Assembly (NCBI GenBank): GCA_018712135.1
Contig: DVHK01000133.1
Coordinates: 1-35,061 of the forward strand
DNA length: 35,061 nt
Direction: 5' to 3'
From: Candidatus Coproplasma avicola
Lineage (GTDB): Bacteria > Bacillota > Clostridia > Christensenellales > Borkfalkiaceae
Below, in pieces: positions 8,490 to 17,964 of the stretch (position 1 is its first letter; each line of letters starts with the position of its first letter). The position numbers and the translations under genes are program-made. A model generated the notes under the pieces. The model saw only the letters and a program-made list of their open reading frames with translations. It was not told the origin of the DNA and did no database searches.

Positions 8490-8972
8490 TCAGTACGACC
8501 AGTAGCTGTAAACGAGGGCGTAGGTATAGCCTTCAACGGCGGGCAGACCGCTCACGCCGTAGCTCGCGCTGTTTAGTGTTTTGCCGTCGTATCCCCACGT
8601 CCCGTAGTCGGCGGAAGAATAAACTACGCTGTCGAGCTCGGTAAGGTCGGTGTAAATCATCCAGCTGTAACCGCTCGTCCCCTCGTTGGTTTGGGCTACG
8701 CCCTCAACCGAGGTTATGTACATTCCGTAGTCGCCCTGCTCCGCTTCAAAGTTTATCTCGCCGTCCTCTTTAAGCGCGCAAAGATAGTCGTAAAGGGTGG
8801 TGTCGTCGGCAAGCTGCATAACGCTGCCCGAAACGGTCAAAACATAGTTGTCGCTGCCGTAGTCGTTTTCTACTTTTACAACGCCGCCATTGCCGCAGGC
8901 GCACAGCGCCGAAAGCGCGGCGGTCGCCGCAACCGCGGCAACCGCCGCGCCCGTTCTTTTTAAATTTATCAT
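8490..8972 (-). CDS. lipoprotein with DUF4430 (transcobalamin-C-terminal-like) domain
   Basis: Lipobox LSALCAC; LADDTTLYDYLCAL...GVAQTNEGTSGYSWMIYTDL...GYTYALVY pattern; downstream of a cobalamin riboswitch. Confidence 0.75.
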   Translation of the reverse strand: MINLKRTGAAVAAVAATAALSALCACGNGGVVKVENDYGSDNYVLTVSGSVMQLADDTTLYDYLCALKEDGEINFEAEQGDYGMYITSVEGVAQTNEGTSGYSWMIYTDLTELDSVVYSSADYGTWGYDGKTLNSASYGVSGLPAVEGYTYALVYSYWSY

Positions 8973-8985
8973 AAAAAACTCCTTA

Positions 8986-9016
8986 TAAAAAAATAATTCC
9001 CTTTAAAAAAAGGGAA
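8986..9016 (-). terminator. candidate riboswitch expression-platform terminator
   Basis: On the minus strand TTCCCTTT-TTTT-AAAGGGAA followed by TTATTTTTTT, immediately upstream of the SD/ATG of the DUF4430 gene. Confidence 0.5.
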
Positions 9017-9094
9017 CGCACAACATTAAAACCCCGGCTTTCGCCGCGGCTCAAATGGCAGGCGTGCGTCCCCTCACGCCGTCATTATCCGGAA

Positions 9095-9300
9095 TTGCTC
9101 CGTCCTGTCCTGCGGGTAGGTCTTCCGACTTAATCCCGAAAAATTGCACGCAAATTATTTTGCGCAAATTGCGGCGGGGTGCGCGCCCTTATATCGCCCC
9201 GACCTTCCCGAAAAATTTCAGTGGAGGGGGCGGGCGGCGCAACGGCAGCGGGGGCTGTGCGGCTATAAACCGACTTCCCTATTAAAGCTTTATTCAAAGC
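9095..9300 (-). ncRNA. cobalamin riboswitch
   Basis: Minus strand contains AATAGGGAAGTCGGTTTATAGCCGCACAGCCCCCGCTGCCGT...CCACTGAAATTTTTCGGGAAGG...AAGTCGGAAGACCTACCCGCAGGA, matching the ordered conserved blocks of the class (GGGAA, GCCCCCGC, CACTG, GGGAAGG, GTCGGAAGACC). Confidence 0.88.
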
Positions 9301-9402
9301 TGCCCGCAGAACATAAATTATACAATACAGTTTAATATAAAGCGCAGCAAATGTCAACCGCGCGCGGTATTTATTTTTATGCGATGTCAATAAAACAAAA
9401 CC

Positions 9403-9437
9403 GGCGGCGCCCTTCCGTAATGCGGAAGGGCGCCGCC
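9403..9437. repeat. 15-bp perfect inverted repeat (terminator-like)
   Basis: GGCGGCGCCCTTCCG-TAATG-CGGAAGGGCGCCGCC between divergent transcription units. Confidence 0.6.
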
Positions 9438-9488
9438 GAATGAGTTTGTTACTTGCGGCGCGCAGCCAAACAAATGCATACAAAACTA

Positions 9489-9517
9489 TTGCAAACGCCG
9501 CCATAATGTGGTAAAAT
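9489..9517 (+). promoter_or_regulatory. sigma-A-like promoter for alr operon
   Basis: TTGCAA-17 bp-TAAAAT, 42 bp upstream of the alr ATG. Confidence 0.5.
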
Positions 9518-9558
9518 AAAATATAACCAAATTTATCGCCGCCGAATATAATGGTGTT

Positions 9559-10536
9559 ATGCAGAAGAGCATAGCTAAAATCAATCTCGGCGCAATAGAG
9601 CGCAACGCCCGCTACCTCAAAAAACTCGCAGGCGGCGCGCAGTTCATGGCGGTGGTCAAGGCGGATGCCTACGGTCACGGCGCCATACAGGTCGCAAGGC
9701 GGCTTTCGCACATTGCCGATTGTTTTTGCGTCGCCATAGTTGACGAGGGTGTCGAACTCCGCGCCGCAGGCATATCTTCGCCCGTGCTCGTGCTCACTCC
9801 CCCGATGGACAGGGACGACGGCGCGCGCATGGCGGCTTATGACCTAACGGCTACGGTCGCGGATGCAAAGTCCGCCCGCCTCAGCCGCGGGCTAAACGTG
9901 CACATAAAAATCAACACGGGCATGAACCGCTACGGCTGCGTTCCCATGCAGCTAAAAGATCTGATGGCTCAGCTGCAAGACTGCAACGTCTGCGGCGTTT
10001 ACTCGCACATATATGCCCCCCAATCGCAAAAAATCCGCGAAGAACAGCTTACTGTTTTCCGCGCCTGCGCAAAGGTTGTCAAGGATAAATATCCCTCGGC
10101 AGTCGCCCATATCTCGGCTACGGCGGGCACGCTTCTGGGCGGAGATTTCATAATGGACGGCGTGCGCTGCGGAATAGGGTTGTACGGCTACGCGCCGCAA
10201 GGCTTTAAAGATAGTAATCTCACGCCCGCGCTCAGCGTGTACGCGCGCAGGGTGCAGACCTTTGAACCGCCCTTCGGCGGAGGGGTCGGCTACGCCGCCG
10301 CGCAAAAACACTATAATAAGCTGTCAAGCTACCGCGCGGGTTACGCCGAAGGTTTCGCGCGCACCTGCCCCCTCGGCGAGGGCAACCTGTGCATGGATGC
10401 GTTCGTGTCACAGGACGTGGCAGACGAAGTCTGCATATTTTCCGACGCCGAAATTTACGCGCAAAAGACGGGTACAATTTCGTACGAGGTGTTGTGCGCC
10501 GTCACAAAAAGGAGCCTGCGCATATATGAAGGATGA
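9559..10536 (+). CDS. alr: alanine racemase (compact)
   Basis: AVVKADAYGHGAIQVAR PLP-lysine motif; HIKINTGMNRYG; CGIGLYGY; GTISYEVLCAVTKR. Confidence 0.92.
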   Translation: MQKSIAKINLGAIERNARYLKKLAGGAQFMAVVKADAYGHGAIQVARRLSHIADCFCVAIVDEGVELRAAGISSPVLVLTPPMDRDDGARMAAYDLTATVADAKSARLSRGLNVHIKINTGMNRYGCVPMQLKDLMAQLQDCNVCGVYSHIYAPQSQKIREEQLTVFRACAKVVKDKYPSAVAHISATAGTLLGGDFIMDGVRCGIGLYGYAPQGFKDSNLTPALSVYARRVQTFEPPFGGGVGYAAAQKHYNKLSSYRAGYAEGFARTCPLGEGNLCMDAFVSQDVADEVCIFSDAEIYAQKTGTISYEVLCAVTKRSLRIYEG

Positions 10537-11062
10537 ACTCAGGTACAAATACAAAATAAAGCGCAAGTACTTTCAGCATTCCCGAAGGGAGGTCGCCGAC
10601 GGCGCCATATCCGACAATGTCGTCGCGCTGTTCGGCGACAAAAACACCTTTTTAATCTATTACTCGTTCGGCTCCGAGGCGGACACAAAAAAACTCATTG
10701 ACCGCCTCATATCCCTCGGCAAACGCGTTTTTCTGCCCCGCGTTGAGGGCAAAAACATGGTCGCCGCGGAGTACGTCGCCGACGGGCTCAAAAAGAGCGC
10801 GCTCGGCGTCTGCGAGCCGCGGGGACAGGCTTATGAAGGGCAGATAGACGTAATAATATGCCCGCTGCTCGCCGTCAATTCAAGGGGCTATCGCTTGGGT
10901 TACGGCGGCGGATATTACGACAGATACCTTAAAAATTCAACCGCCGTAAAGGCGGGCATCGGCTACGATTTTCAGCTTACCGACGAGTTCGAAGAAGACG
11001 GCTGGGACGAGCCTTTGGATATACTCATTACCGAAAGGGGGATTTACCGTTTTGGCAACTGA
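10526..11062 (+). CDS. 5-formyltetrahydrofolate cyclo-ligase
   Basis: Start MKDELRYKYKIKRKYF overlaps alr; DVIICPLLAVNSRGYRLGYGGGYYDRYL motif. Confidence 0.9.
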   Translation: MKDELRYKYKIKRKYFQHSRREVADGAISDNVVALFGDKNTFLIYYSFGSEADTKKLIDRLISLGKRVFLPRVEGKNMVAAEYVADGLKKSALGVCEPRGQAYEGQIDVIICPLLAVNSRGYRLGYGGGYYDRYLKNSTAVKAGIGYDFQLTDEFEEDGWDEPLDILITERGIYRFGN

Positions 11063-11663
11063 ACTCACCGCGCAGCAAAAACGCAACAAATTCAAGCTCG
11101 AATTTCTCGACCTGCTTACGGGCGCAATGTTTCCGCTCGTCATAATGCTGCTTTTCAGCTGCACCATAATAATGTTCGCCGCCTCTGACGACCTCGCCGT
11201 CGCGCTCGTCGCGGTTATCGGCGGCGATATCTTGCTCGCGGGCGCATACGTAATTTTCGGTACAAAAAACGGCGCCACGGCGTATCGCAGGTTTTATCTG
11301 AATGAGACAAAGCGCGCTCTCAACAACACCGAAGAAAAGGTAATTTTCAAAACGGGTGAATACGCGCTGTGGAAGGGCTTTGCCATTCCCGCGCTCGCCT
11401 GCGTGCCCTATATCGTCGTGCAGCTTATAAATATCTGCGCCCCCAACATGGTGTGCACATTTCTTTTGGAATACGCGTTCGGCTGGGCATATTACCCCTT
11501 CAAACTCGCGGGATTGCCCGAAGCTCTCAATTTTATTTTCATAATCTTCCCCGTGGCGGCGCATGCTGTCGGCTACGTTTACGGCAAGGAGAAACAGAAA
11601 AAAATTCAGGCGGAAGAGGCTGCCGAAAGCGCCAAACCCAAAAAGGGCAGGCGCAAAAAATGA
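11052..11663 (+). CDS. membrane protein of unknown function
   Basis: TTG start overlapping the 5-FCL gene; about 4 TM segments and a Lys-rich C-terminus; in operon context. Confidence 0.65.
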   Translation: MATELTAQQKRNKFKLEFLDLLTGAMFPLVIMLLFSCTIIMFAASDDLAVALVAVIGGDILLAGAYVIFGTKNGATAYRRFYLNETKRALNNTEEKVIFKTGEYALWKGFAIPALACVPYIVVQLINICAPNMVCTFLLEYAFGWAYYPFKLAGLPEALNFIFIIFPVAAHAVGYVYGKEKQKKIQAEEAAESAKPKKGRRKK

Positions 11664-12223
11664 GGGTGATAAGCGGCAGATACCGCGGGCTTAAACTCAA
11701 CGAATTCGAGGGCAGCGACATCCGCCCCACCGCCGACAGGGTAAAGGAGAGCCTCTTCAATATACTCTTCTCCCGCATAGCTGGGGCGGAGGTGTGCGAC
11801 CTGTTCTGCGGCAGCGGAAGTTTGGGCATAGAGTGTCTTTCGCGCGGGGCGGCGCGCGCCGACTTCAACGACTTATCCCCCCGCTCGATAAAGGTTTTAA
11901 AGGGCAACCTCGCCCGCCTCAAAGGTCAGAACAATTACACCGTAACCTGCGGCGACTATTCGGCTTTTTTAAGGAGCGCGCGGGCGCCATACGACATAAT
12001 TTTTATCGACCCGCCCTACGCCGACGACTGCGGCATATCCGCTTTGCAAATTATAGGCGGGCGCAACCTTTTAAAGGAGGAAGGTCTCGCCGTATACGAG
12101 CGCGACCGCCCCTTTGAAGGGCACATATGCGGGCTTGAAAAGGTAGACGAACGCAAATACGGTAAAACCTATTTAACCTTTTTCGCGCGCGCAGAGGCGA
12201 GCAAAGGGGAGGAGGAAGTATGA
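11660..12223 (+). CDS. rsmD: 16S rRNA (guanine966-N2)-methyltransferase RsmD
   Basis: MRVISGRYRGLKL...RPTADRVKESLFNIL...DLFCGSGSLGIECLSRGA...FIDPPYA. Confidence 0.95.
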   Translation: MRVISGRYRGLKLNEFEGSDIRPTADRVKESLFNILFSRIAGAEVCDLFCGSGSLGIECLSRGAARADFNDLSPRSIKVLKGNLARLKGQNNYTVTCGDYSAFLRSARAPYDIIFIDPPYADDCGISALQIIGGRNLLKEEGLAVYERDRPFEGHICGLEKVDERKYGKTYLTFFARAEASKGEEEV

Positions 12224-12708
12224 AAAAATGCGTCTTTGCGGGCACTTTCGACCCGCCCACCGTCGGACACGAGGACGTCGTCAGAAAGTGCCTGAAAATT
12301 TTCGACGAGGTGGTCGTCGCCCTGCTCGTCAACCCCCAAAAAAACTGTCTTTTCAGCGACGAGCAGCGTATGTGCCTTTTAAATAAACTCTTCCTCGGTG
12401 TCAAAGGCGTCAAAGTGCGCACCTTTTCGGGCGCTGCCGTCGACCTTCTTAAAGAGGAGAGCACACCATTCTATGTGCGCGGCGTGCGCGACGCGATAGA
12501 TTTTGAGTACGAAAACCGTAACCACTACGCAAGCAAGCGGCTCATGCCCGAAATAATTTCAATATATCTTCCCTGCGAGCAGAATCACCTTCACGTAAGT
12601 TCTACGCTCGTCAGGAACTCAATAAAATTTTCAAAGGACTTCGCCGATCTCGTTCCTTCATGCATATATGCGGACGTGTTGGCGATGTCGGAGGATAAAA
12701 ATGTTTGA
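12220..12708 (+). CDS. coaD: pantetheine-phosphate adenylyltransferase
   Basis: MKKCVFAGTFDPPTVGHEDVV; VRGVRDAIDFEYE; HVSSTLVR. Confidence 0.95.
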   Translation: MKKCVFAGTFDPPTVGHEDVVRKCLKIFDEVVVALLVNPQKNCLFSDEQRMCLLNKLFLGVKGVKVRTFSGAAVDLLKEESTPFYVRGVRDAIDFEYENRNHYASKRLMPEIISIYLPCEQNHLHVSSTLVRNSIKFSKDFADLVPSCIYADVLAMSEDKNV

Positions 12709-13723
12709 AAAGCAAGTTAAAATTCCCGAACCCGAAGAAATAAAGGCAGCCATGCCCATGCCCCAAAAGCTGGTTGAAATCAAAAAAGTGCGCGACAAGA
12801 TGGTCGCCGACGTAATCACGGGGCAGAGTGACAAGATGATAGTCATCGTCGGCCCTTGCTCGGCTCATGCCGAAGCCCCCGTTTTGGACTATGTAGAGCG
12901 TTTGGGCAAGCTCAACGACGAGGTAAAGGACAAGCTCGTCCTCGTTCCCCGCATCTACACCAACAAGCCCCGCACCAAGGGCGTGGGGTATAAGGGCATG
13001 TTCTCCCAGCCCGATCCCAAAAAGGGCGAGGACATTTTGAAGGGCATATATGCCATCCGCGACCTCAACATCCGCGCGATAGAGGGTTCCGGTCTGACCG
13101 CCGCCGACGAAATGTTGTACCCCGCCAATTACAACTACGTCGACGACCTCCTTTCGTACGTTGCCGTCGGCGCGAGGAGCTGCGAAAATCAGCTTCACCG
13201 CCTGGTATCCAGCGGCGTAGACGTCTCCGTCGGCATCAAAAATCCCATGAGCGGGTCGGTCATGGTCATGCTCAACTCGATATACGCCGCGCAGTCGGGG
13301 CAGGTATTCAAGCTCAACGGCTGGCAGGTCAAAACTACGGGCAATCCCCTCGCGCACGGCATTTTGCGCGGCGCGGTAGACGGCTACGGCAACGATATTC
13401 CCAATTTCCATTACGAAACGGTAATGCAGGCGGCTGACGGCTACGCAAAGTCGGGGCTCAAAAATCCTGCAATTATAATCGACGCAAATCACTCCAACAG
13501 CGGCAAAAAGTGCCGTCAGCAGATAAGAATATGCGAAGAGGTAATGCAGAACCGCCTTTACGACGCTGACTTCAAAAAGATCGTCAAGGGCTTCATGATC
13601 GAAAGTTTCATCGAAGAGGGCAACCAGAAGGAGGACGTCGTCTACGGCAAGTCGATAACCGATCCCTGCCTCGGCTGGGAGGATACCCGCAGGTTGCTTT
13701 TGGACATCGCCGCAAAAGTTTAA
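12701..13723 (+). CDS. aroG: 3-deoxy-7-phosphoheptulonate synthase, AroG/F-type class I
   Basis: Start with SD GGAGG; IVGPCSAHAEAPVLDY; PRIYTNKPRTKGVGYKG; IIIDANHSNSGKK. Confidence 0.93.
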   Translation: MFEKQVKIPEPEEIKAAMPMPQKLVEIKKVRDKMVADVITGQSDKMIVIVGPCSAHAEAPVLDYVERLGKLNDEVKDKLVLVPRIYTNKPRTKGVGYKGMFSQPDPKKGEDILKGIYAIRDLNIRAIEGSGLTAADEMLYPANYNYVDDLLSYVAVGARSCENQLHRLVSSGVDVSVGIKNPMSGSVMVMLNSIYAAQSGQVFKLNGWQVKTTGNPLAHGILRGAVDGYGNDIPNFHYETVMQAADGYAKSGLKNPAIIIDANHSNSGKKCRQQIRICEEVMQNRLYDADFKKIVKGFMIESFIEEGNQKEDVVYGKSITDPCLGWEDTRRLLLDIAAKV

Positions 13724-13752
13724 GACGCTCAGTATTGCAAAGGAGTACCGCA

Positions 13753-14553
13753 ATGTCGCTTAAAACAGGTTACCTGGGCCCGGAGGGCAGCTATTCCCAG
13801 ATCGCCGCGCGCTTGCTTGCGCAGGGCGAATATCTGCCATATCCGTCCTTTTACGCGCTCGTCGGCGCGCTGCAAGAAAACAGCGTAGACGGCATAGTAT
13901 TGCCCGTAGAAAACTCTTTAAACGGCGGCGTCATGCAAAATCTCGATCTCTTGCAGGATGCTGAAGGTATTACGGCGGTGCGCGAGGTCAATGTCAGAAT
14001 AGATCACCGTCTCGTCACGTTGAAGGGGGCGGATTTGGACGGCATAACGGCGGTGTATTCCCACGCGCAGGCGCTCGGTCAGTGCGCAAAATTTCTGCAT
14101 ACCAACCTGCCGCAGGCAAAGCTCATACCCACTCAGTCAACGTCAGCCTGCCTTAAAAAAATAAAAACTTTTGCCGACGCAGGCATTATAGGAGCGCAGG
14201 AGGTGGACGAAAGGTTTGCCCTCTCGCCCGAATGCATATCGGACGAGCCCCTCAACTATACGCAGTTTCTCTACGTGGTAAAAGGCAGTCCCGACATGTC
14301 CCGCCACACAAAAAAGATGTTTTTATCCATAACCTGCGCCCACAAACCGGGGTCGCTGATGGCGGCTCTGTCGGTGTTCGCCGACGGCGGCATGAACCTC
14401 ACAAAAATTGAAAGCCGCCCCATCAAGGACAGGGTGGGCGAGTACAGGTTTTTTATCGAGGCTGAGGCGGACTGCGCTTTGCCGCATACGCGCTCTGCGC
14501 TCAATTCGCTCGGCAATATGTGCAGCTCTGTCAAAATTCTGGGCTGTTATTAA
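13753..14553 (+). CDS. pheA: prephenate dehydratase with C-terminal ACT domain
   Basis: TGYLGPEGSYSQIAARLL; VLPVENSLNGGV; ACT segment KPGSLMAALSVFADGGMNLTKIESRPIKD. Confidence 0.94.
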   Translation: MSLKTGYLGPEGSYSQIAARLLAQGEYLPYPSFYALVGALQENSVDGIVLPVENSLNGGVMQNLDLLQDAEGITAVREVNVRIDHRLVTLKGADLDGITAVYSHAQALGQCAKFLHTNLPQAKLIPTQSTSACLKKIKTFADAGIIGAQEVDERFALSPECISDEPLNYTQFLYVVKGSPDMSRHTKKMFLSITCAHKPGSLMAALSVFADGGMNLTKIESRPIKDRVGEYRFFIEAEADCALPHTRSALNSLGNMCSSVKILGCY

Positions 14554-14585
14554 ATTGCAGGAAATGCGGCTGAGCGGCGTGGATT

Positions 14586-15527
14586 TCACAGCGCCAGCGG
14601 AAGCAGCAAAACAAAGCACAGCGCGCCCTGCGCGCACTTTGCAAGTATAAATTTTGTCGGCTTTACCCCGCACTTCGTCAGGTAGCACAGCTGCTGGGCG
14701 AGTATCGAGGCGCCGCCGAATGTAATCAAAAATCCCGCAAGCGGCAATGCGAGCGCCCCGCCCTCCGCGGCGAGACCGGCGCAACCGCCCGTTGCCTCTA
14801 TCAGTCCATAGCAGAAATTTGCGGCATTTTTATCAAAAAGCGGCGTAAGAATCCACTCCAAGGGCAATAACACATTAAAGTCGTGCGCCGCGCGCGAAAG
14901 CGTGTAAAAAAAGCATATAAATCCGCCCGCGACCAGCACGGAAATTACCGCCGAATAAAAGACGTCGTATAAAATATTCCCGTCGCCGGTCGTCAGCCTT
15001 TTGGCGCATGTCTTTTGCGCGTCTTTCTTTTTGGCGAGGCATATTGCAAGTCCGACTGCCATGACCGACACGAGATGCGCGGCGAGCGCCGCCGCGCCGT
15101 AACCTTTATTGCCGAACATATTCTGTCCCACGCTGCCTATAATAAACAGCGGGCCGGAAGTCGAGCACAGCGGCGCCAATCTTTGCGCGTCGTCCGCCGA
15201 TATCTCGCCCCGTTCGCAGTATTCGCATACAATTCTGCTGCCTGCGGGATAGCCCGAAACGGCGCTCATTACAAAAATTACCGCTGCGGCGGGCGGCAGT
15301 CCGAAGAATTTTCCCGCCCTTTCAAAAGGTCTGGCGGCGAGTTTTGTCCCGCCCGTCTTGATTAAAAGCATGGTTATGACCATGAACGGAAAGAGCGCGG
15401 GTGCCACGCACTTCGCCCACAGCGCCATGCCCTCGAAGCAGGCGGGCACATACCTTTCGGGCGAACATGCGAGTATGGCGGCAAAGGCGATAAGCGCGGC
15501 ATATAACGGTACATATTTTATTTTCAT
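14586..15527 (-). CDS. ylbJ: sporulation integral membrane protein YlbJ-like (nucleoside-recognition/Gate domain)
   Basis: APALFPFMVITMLLIKTGG; AVSGYPAGSRIVCEYCERGEIS; CSTSGPLFIIGSVG; adjacent to coaD/ylbK-type genes. Confidence 0.85.
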   Translation of the reverse strand: MKIKYVPLYAALIAFAAILACSPERYVPACFEGMALWAKCVAPALFPFMVITMLLIKTGGTKLAARPFERAGKFFGLPPAAAVIFVMSAVSGYPAGSRIVCEYCERGEISADDAQRLAPLCSTSGPLFIIGSVGQNMFGNKGYGAAALAAHLVSVMAVGLAICLAKKKDAQKTCAKRLTTGDGNILYDVFYSAVISVLVAGGFICFFYTLSRAAHDFNVLLPLEWILTPLFDKNAANFCYGLIEATGGCAGLAAEGGALALPLAGFLITFGGASILAQQLCYLTKCGVKPTKFILAKCAQGALCFVLLLPLAL

Positions 15528-15558
15528 AGTACATAATTATTTGTTCAAGAGGTTTTTT

Positions 15559-16356
15559 ATGAGTAAAAAGTTAGGGCTTGCCCTCGGTGCGGGCGGCGCG
15601 CGCGGCTGTGCGCACATAGGTTTTTTGCAGGCGCTCGAAGAGGAGGGCATCAGACCCGACATAATTACGGGCTGTTCCATGGGCGCAGTCGTCGGCGGGG
15701 CGTATGCCTCGGGCATGACGGTCGAAGATTTGCTGTCCACCGTGCGCGAGCTTAAAACTTCCGACCTTATCGACCTCGACGGCATGGCAATAACCAAGCT
15801 TGCGCTGTTCAAGGGCAACAAAGTGCGCAAAATTCTGCTCTCAAAGTTCGGCGACGTCACTTTCGATAAATTGAGCATTCCCTTCGCGTGTTACGCCGTC
15901 GACATCCTCGGCGGCAGGCTGACCCTCCTCGACGAAGGCAGCGTGGCTGATGCCGTGCGCGCCTCGTCGGCAATTCCCACGGTGTTCCGCCCCGTCCAGC
16001 ACGGCGATATGCTGCTCGTCGACGGCGGAGTGCTCTGCCGCGTGCCCGTAAAGCATTGCAGGGAGATGGGTGCCGACGTCGTAATTGCCTTCGACGTGCT
16101 CTCCAACACGGGCGAAAGGGTGGATAAGGTTCCCAACATAATCGCCAAAGTGCTGCGCGTGTACGATATAATGGACTACAACCAGAACGAGTTCGCCAAG
16201 CGCGACTTCAAAGACAGTTACAATCTGTGGCTTTCGCCCCCTATGGACGGACTGAGCGCCTACAACGTAAAGGACGCCGAAAAGGCTTACGAGCTGGGTT
16301 ATGCTTACAGCAAGGAACACATGCCCGAAATAAAGGAACTGCTTTCGGACTGCTGA
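15559..16356 (+). CDS. patatin-like phospholipase (YlbK/RssA-like)
   Basis: MSKKLGLALGAGGARGCAHIGFLQALEEEGI; GCSMGAVVGG (GxSxG); VDGGVLCRVPV (DGG). Confidence 0.93.
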   Translation: MSKKLGLALGAGGARGCAHIGFLQALEEEGIRPDIITGCSMGAVVGGAYASGMTVEDLLSTVRELKTSDLIDLDGMAITKLALFKGNKVRKILLSKFGDVTFDKLSIPFACYAVDILGGRLTLLDEGSVADAVRASSAIPTVFRPVQHGDMLLVDGGVLCRVPVKHCREMGADVVIAFDVLSNTGERVDKVPNIIAKVLRVYDIMDYNQNEFAKRDFKDSYNLWLSPPMDGLSAYNVKDAEKAYELGYAYSKEHMPEIKELLSDC

Positions 16357-16360
16357 TATT

Positions 16361-17674
16361 ATGGATTTATTCGATTTTAACGGCAATGCCGAGGCTGCAA
16401 AGCCGCTCGCCGAGCGTATGCGCGCCAACAACCTTAACGACTTCATAGGTCAGAAGCACATAGTTGCCGAGGGCAGCCTGCTGCGCCGCGCTATCGCGCT
16501 CGACCGCCTGGGCAGTTGCATATTTTACGGCCCTCCCGGCACGGGTAAAACTACCCTCGCCAATATAATCGCCCAGACCACCCACGGCGAGTTCATAAAG
16601 CTCAATGCCGTACAGGCGGGCGTGGCGGACGTTAAAAAAGCCGTGCAGGAGGCGGAAAACAACTTGAAGATGTACGGCAAGCGCACCTATCTCATGCTCG
16701 ACGAGTGCCACCGCTTCAACAAGACCCAGTCCGATTCCCTCCTGCCCGCCATCGAGCAGGGAACTATTATTTTTATAGGCTCCACTACTGAAAATCCCTA
16801 CGCCTCGATGACCCCCGCAATAGTTTCGCGCTGCCGCGTGTTCGAGTTCAGGCGGCTTTCGCCGCAGGATATTATGGGGGCAATGCAAAAAGCCCTCGTC
16901 GATAAGCGCAAGGGGCTGGGCATGTACGACGTCACCGTCGACGGCGACGCGCTCAACCACATCGCCCAAACTGCGGGCGGCGATCTGCGCTCCGCGTACA
17001 ACGCCTTGGAGCTCGCCGTTCTTACCACCCCGCCGGAGGAGGGAGGGCACATTCACGTCGCTCTCGCCGACGCCGAGCAGTCCATACAAAAAAAAGCGCT
17101 CTCGTATAACGAGGACGATTATTACGACTATCTTTCGGCGTTCTGCAAATCGCTCCGCGGCAGCGATTCTAACGCCGCCCTTTACTACGCCATGCGCCTC
17201 ATTTCGGGCGGGTGCGACCCCATGCTTGTCGCCCGCAGGCTGGCAATTCACTCCGCCGAGGACGTCGGCATGGCAGACCCGCGCGCCATGCAGATGGCGG
17301 CTTCCGCCATGTACATACTCGAAAAAACGGGCGCTCCCGAGGGGCTGATACCCCTCTCCGAGGCGATAATTTACGTGTGCGAAGCCTCAAAGAGCGGCTC
17401 CGTCAAGTCGGCGATGTTCGCCGCTAAAGCTGACGCCGAAAACGTGCGCGACGACGACGGAGTTCCCGCGTACCTGCGCGACCATTCCTACGACAGCCGC
17501 GAGGGCAAAAAGCAGGCGGCGCAATACAAATACCCGCACAACTACCCCAACGGCTACGTTGAACAGCAGTACCTGCCCGACGGCTTAAAGGACAAAATTT
17601 ATTATGTCCCCGGCGACAGGGGGTACGAAAAGACCGTTCACGAAATCCGCCGCCAGAAGGGCAAAAAGGATTGA
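16361..17674 (+). CDS. rarA: replication-associated recombination protein A (RarA/MgsA AAA ATPase)
   Basis: [55 protein letters not shown]. Confidence 0.95.
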   Translation: MDLFDFNGNAEAAKPLAERMRANNLNDFIGQKHIVAEGSLLRRAIALDRLGSCIFYGPPGTGKTTLANIIAQTTHGEFIKLNAVQAGVADVKKAVQEAENNLKMYGKRTYLMLDECHRFNKTQSDSLLPAIEQGTIIFIGSTTENPYASMTPAIVSRCRVFEFRRLSPQDIMGAMQKALVDKRKGLGMYDVTVDGDALNHIAQTAGGDLRSAYNALELAVLTTPPEEGGHIHVALADAEQSIQKKALSYNEDDYYDYLSAFCKSLRGSDSNAALYYAMRLISGGCDPMLVARRLAIHSAEDVGMADPRAMQMAASAMYILEKTGAPEGLIPLSEAIIYVCEASKSGSVKSAMFAAKADAENVRDDDGVPAYLRDHSYDSREGKKQAAQYKYPHNYPNGYVEQQYLPDGLKDKIYYVPGDRGYEKTVHEIRRQKGKKD

Positions 17675-17697
17675 GCGCGAAATAAGTTATTGCATTT

Positions 17698-17723
17698 AAG
17701 CTGCGCGCGTACGCAGCTTTTTA
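17698..17723 (+). terminator. intrinsic terminator of rarA
   Basis: AAGCTGCG-CGCGTA-CGCAGCTT followed by TTTTAT. Confidence 0.75.
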
Positions 17724-17757
17724 TGTATGACCGAAATGTGTATTTTTTCTTTTCGTC

Positions 17758-17809
17758 ATTTCTCCATGCGCCGGCGGCGACTAGAGTCGCCGCCGGCGCA
17801 TGGAGAAAT
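17758..17809. repeat. perfect 25-bp-arm palindrome with 2-nt loop
   Basis: ATTTCTCCATGCGCCGGCGGCGACT-AG-AGTCGCCGCCGGCGCATGGAGAAAT; outer arms share TTTCTCC/GGAGAAATCTGTC with the interspersed A-type repeat. Confidence 0.85.
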
Positions 17810-17964
17810 CTGTCTGCAAAAATCGTTTTTGAAATAAATGTCAGGTTTTGCGCCTTTCAGATGTTTTATATATAAGGCATATTCAAGTGTGCTCTATATG
17901 CCGTACATTGAACTTTGCGCAAATAAAACAGATAATTTCAAAATAATTTAAAGGGGGTAATATA

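Noticed and set aside
9130-9711. 193-aa minus-strand ORF
   Set aside because: Covers the cobalamin riboswitch and the 5' end of alr; non-coding.
12611-13753. 380-aa minus-strand ORF
   Set aside because: Antisense to aroG, which has clear motifs; a high-GC reading-frame shadow.
16367-17251. 294-aa minus-strand ORF
   Set aside because: Antisense shadow of rarA.
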